Shown here piece by piece: positions 24,628 through 25,436 of a stretch of DNA of 25,436 nucleotides. The number at the start of each line of letters is the position of its first letter. Position 1 is the stretch's first letter. A model generated the notes under the pieces. That model ran no database searches, was not told where the DNA came from, and saw only the letters and a list, made by a program, of their open reading frames with translations. The stretch is from assembly GCA_002299585.1 (NCBI GenBank), contig DBOE01000029.1, forward strand, positions 1 through 25,436, read 5' to 3'. Source of the stretch: Hydrogenovibrio sp. UBA654 (lineage in GTDB: Bacteria > Pseudomonadota > Gammaproteobacteria > Thiomicrospirales > Thiomicrospiraceae). The position numbers were made by a program, and so were the translations under genes.

Positions 24628-24712
24628 TTTCTTTTCGGTATTTTCGGATACAAAATTTAAAGGCATAAATAAATTTTCCTATGGGTAAAGAGGTTGGTCA
24701 CATGCTCGGCTG

Positions 24713-24746
24713 TGTTTTCGCTAGAATAGCGACAATTTCGAAAACA
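24713..24746 (+). promoter_or_regulatory. Candidate promoter/operator of the HAD gene with nested inverted repeats
   Basis: TAGAAT (24722-24727) is a plausible -10 box 37 bases before the ATG. It lies in the centre of TCGCTA-GAA-TAGCGA (24718-24732), and that dyad overlaps a wider 8-base inverted repeat TGTTTTCG (24713-24720) / CGAAAACA (24739-24746). No clear -35 box. The layout suggests a repressor site or a 5' RNA hairpin. Confidence 0.4.
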
Positions 24747-24763
24747 TTTAAGAGTGTATATAG

Positions 24764-25420
24764 ATGGCATTAGCAATTTTTGATTTAGACAATACATTGA
24801 TCGCAGGCGACAGCGATTACTTGTGGGGCACTTTTTTGGTGGACAAAGGGTATGTAAATGCCGAGCGTTTTGCCGCCACCAATGACCAGTTTTATGAAGA
24901 CTACAAATCGGGTCAATTGGACATTTTCGCCTATCAGAGATTTGCATTGGAGCCACTGTCAAAACAAACCATGCCGACCTTAGATGCTTGGCATCAGAAC
25001 TTTTTAGAAGAGTATATTGAACCGATTTTATTACCCAAGGCGCAGCAATTGGTGGATCAACATCGCCAACAAGGTGACCGTGTATTGATCATCACCGCGA
25101 CCAATACCTTTATTACCCGCCCAATCGGTGAAAAATACGGCATTAGCGAACTGCTCGGTACCGAAGGTGAAATTGTCAACGATCGTTACACCGGCGAAGT
25201 ATTAGGCACCCCGACTTTTCGGGAAGGTAAAGTCACTCGCCTCAACGAATGGCTTGAAGCTGAAAAGGAATCGATGCAAGGCAGTTATTTTTATTCCGAT
25301 TCTCACAATGATTTGCCATTGCTCAAACTGGTGGATCATCCAGTGGTGGTGGACGGTGATGACACATTGCTGGAATATGCGAAAACTCAAAATTGGAAAA
25401 CCATCAGTTTGAGAAATTGA
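24764..25420 (+). CDS. HAD-superfamily subfamily IB hydrolase (SerB-like phosphatase)
   Basis: Cytoplasmic phosphatase of 218 residues. Motif I is FDLDNTLIAGDSDYLWG with nucleophile Asp7 and Asp9, motif II is the Thr in LIITATN, and motifs III/IV are K and YSDSHNDLPLL. This is the HAD-IB group close to phosphoserine phosphatase; the substrate is not known, and a helical cap (about 20-90) decides it. From memory, a HAD hydrolase gene stands beside rppH in Pseudomonas too, so the neighbourhood may be old. Base composition differs clearly from the rest: hand counts of two 60-base lines here give about 50% G+C, against about 32% in a permease line. AAGAG precedes the ATG. Confidence 0.9.
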   Translation: MALAIFDLDNTLIAGDSDYLWGTFLVDKGYVNAERFAATNDQFYEDYKSGQLDIFAYQRFALEPLSKQTMPTLDAWHQNFLEEYIEPILLPKAQQLVDQHRQQGDRVLIITATNTFITRPIGEKYGISELLGTEGEIVNDRYTGEVLGTPTFREGKVTRLNEWLEAEKESMQGSYFYSDSHNDLPLLKLVDHPVVVDGDDTLLEYAKTQNWKTISLRN

Positions 25421-25436
25421 GTACAAATGAATTGAG

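Noticed and set aside
24657..24962. Reverse ORF across the HAD promoter and 5' end
   Set aside because: Antisense to a clear HAD gene, low-complexity Cys/His/Arg-rich translation, no family resemblance.

Overview
The window is an AT-rich bacterial chromosome segment (about one third G+C by eye), densely coding, with many 4-base ATGA overlaps between genes. It points to a gammaproteobacterium: the order ftsK-lolA-rarA is the one seen in E. coli and relatives, MurB is the E. coli type, GlnA is the AMPylatable GSI-beta form with Tyr397, and CysM, RppH and NagZ read like their gammaproteobacterial homologues. I cannot name the genus. Low G+C and compact overlaps would fit a Thiotrichales/Thiomicrospirales-like or host-associated lineage, but that is inference.

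Layout. 1-4135 (+): the 3' part of ftsK (it runs off the left edge), lolA, rarA and crcB in one tight operon. 4184-5760 (-): fbp then ppa, separated by a strong hairpin; fbp has a good sigma70 promoter. 6030-18634 (+): thirteen genes in the same direction with at most 39 bases between them and no convincing internal terminator. First come three exported proteins (DUF3015, a DUF4105 papain-like/beta-barrel protein, and a secreted GIGHF lysozyme-like protein), then a UbiA-family prenyltransferase, cysM, a CYTH triphosphatase-like gene and tolC. Next is a block that reads as murein-peptide recycling: a Tat/lipobox peptide-binding protein, a YkuD protein without a signal peptide, two peptide permeases and nagZ. 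An MscS-type channel closes the run. 18665-19690 (-): murB, with face-to-face promoters shared with an NSS sodium symporter (+, 19738-21093). 21181-22311 (+): ilvE and a small CHCC zinc-finger gene, ending at a bidirectional terminator shared with glnA (-). rppH (-) lies upstream of glnA. At the right edge a divergent HAD-IB hydrolase gene (+) has clearly higher G+C than everything before it.

Together these are mostly housekeeping functions: chromosome segregation, lipoprotein sorting, replication-fork maintenance, gluconeogenesis/Calvin-type carbon flow (fbp, ppa), cysteine, branched-chain amino acid and glutamine synthesis, RNA 5'-end processing, and envelope building and recycling. No rRNA, tRNA, CRISPR array, insertion sequence or prophage gene was seen.

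The most interesting points are: the ABC importer / signal-less YkuD / NagZ cluster, which may be an AmpG-independent muropeptide uptake and trimming route; a run of nine G inside that YkuD gene; the three-gene exported module at 6030-9051; the composition jump at about 24.6-24.7 kb; and an in-frame 30-bp tandem repeat in the FtsK linker at the left edge.
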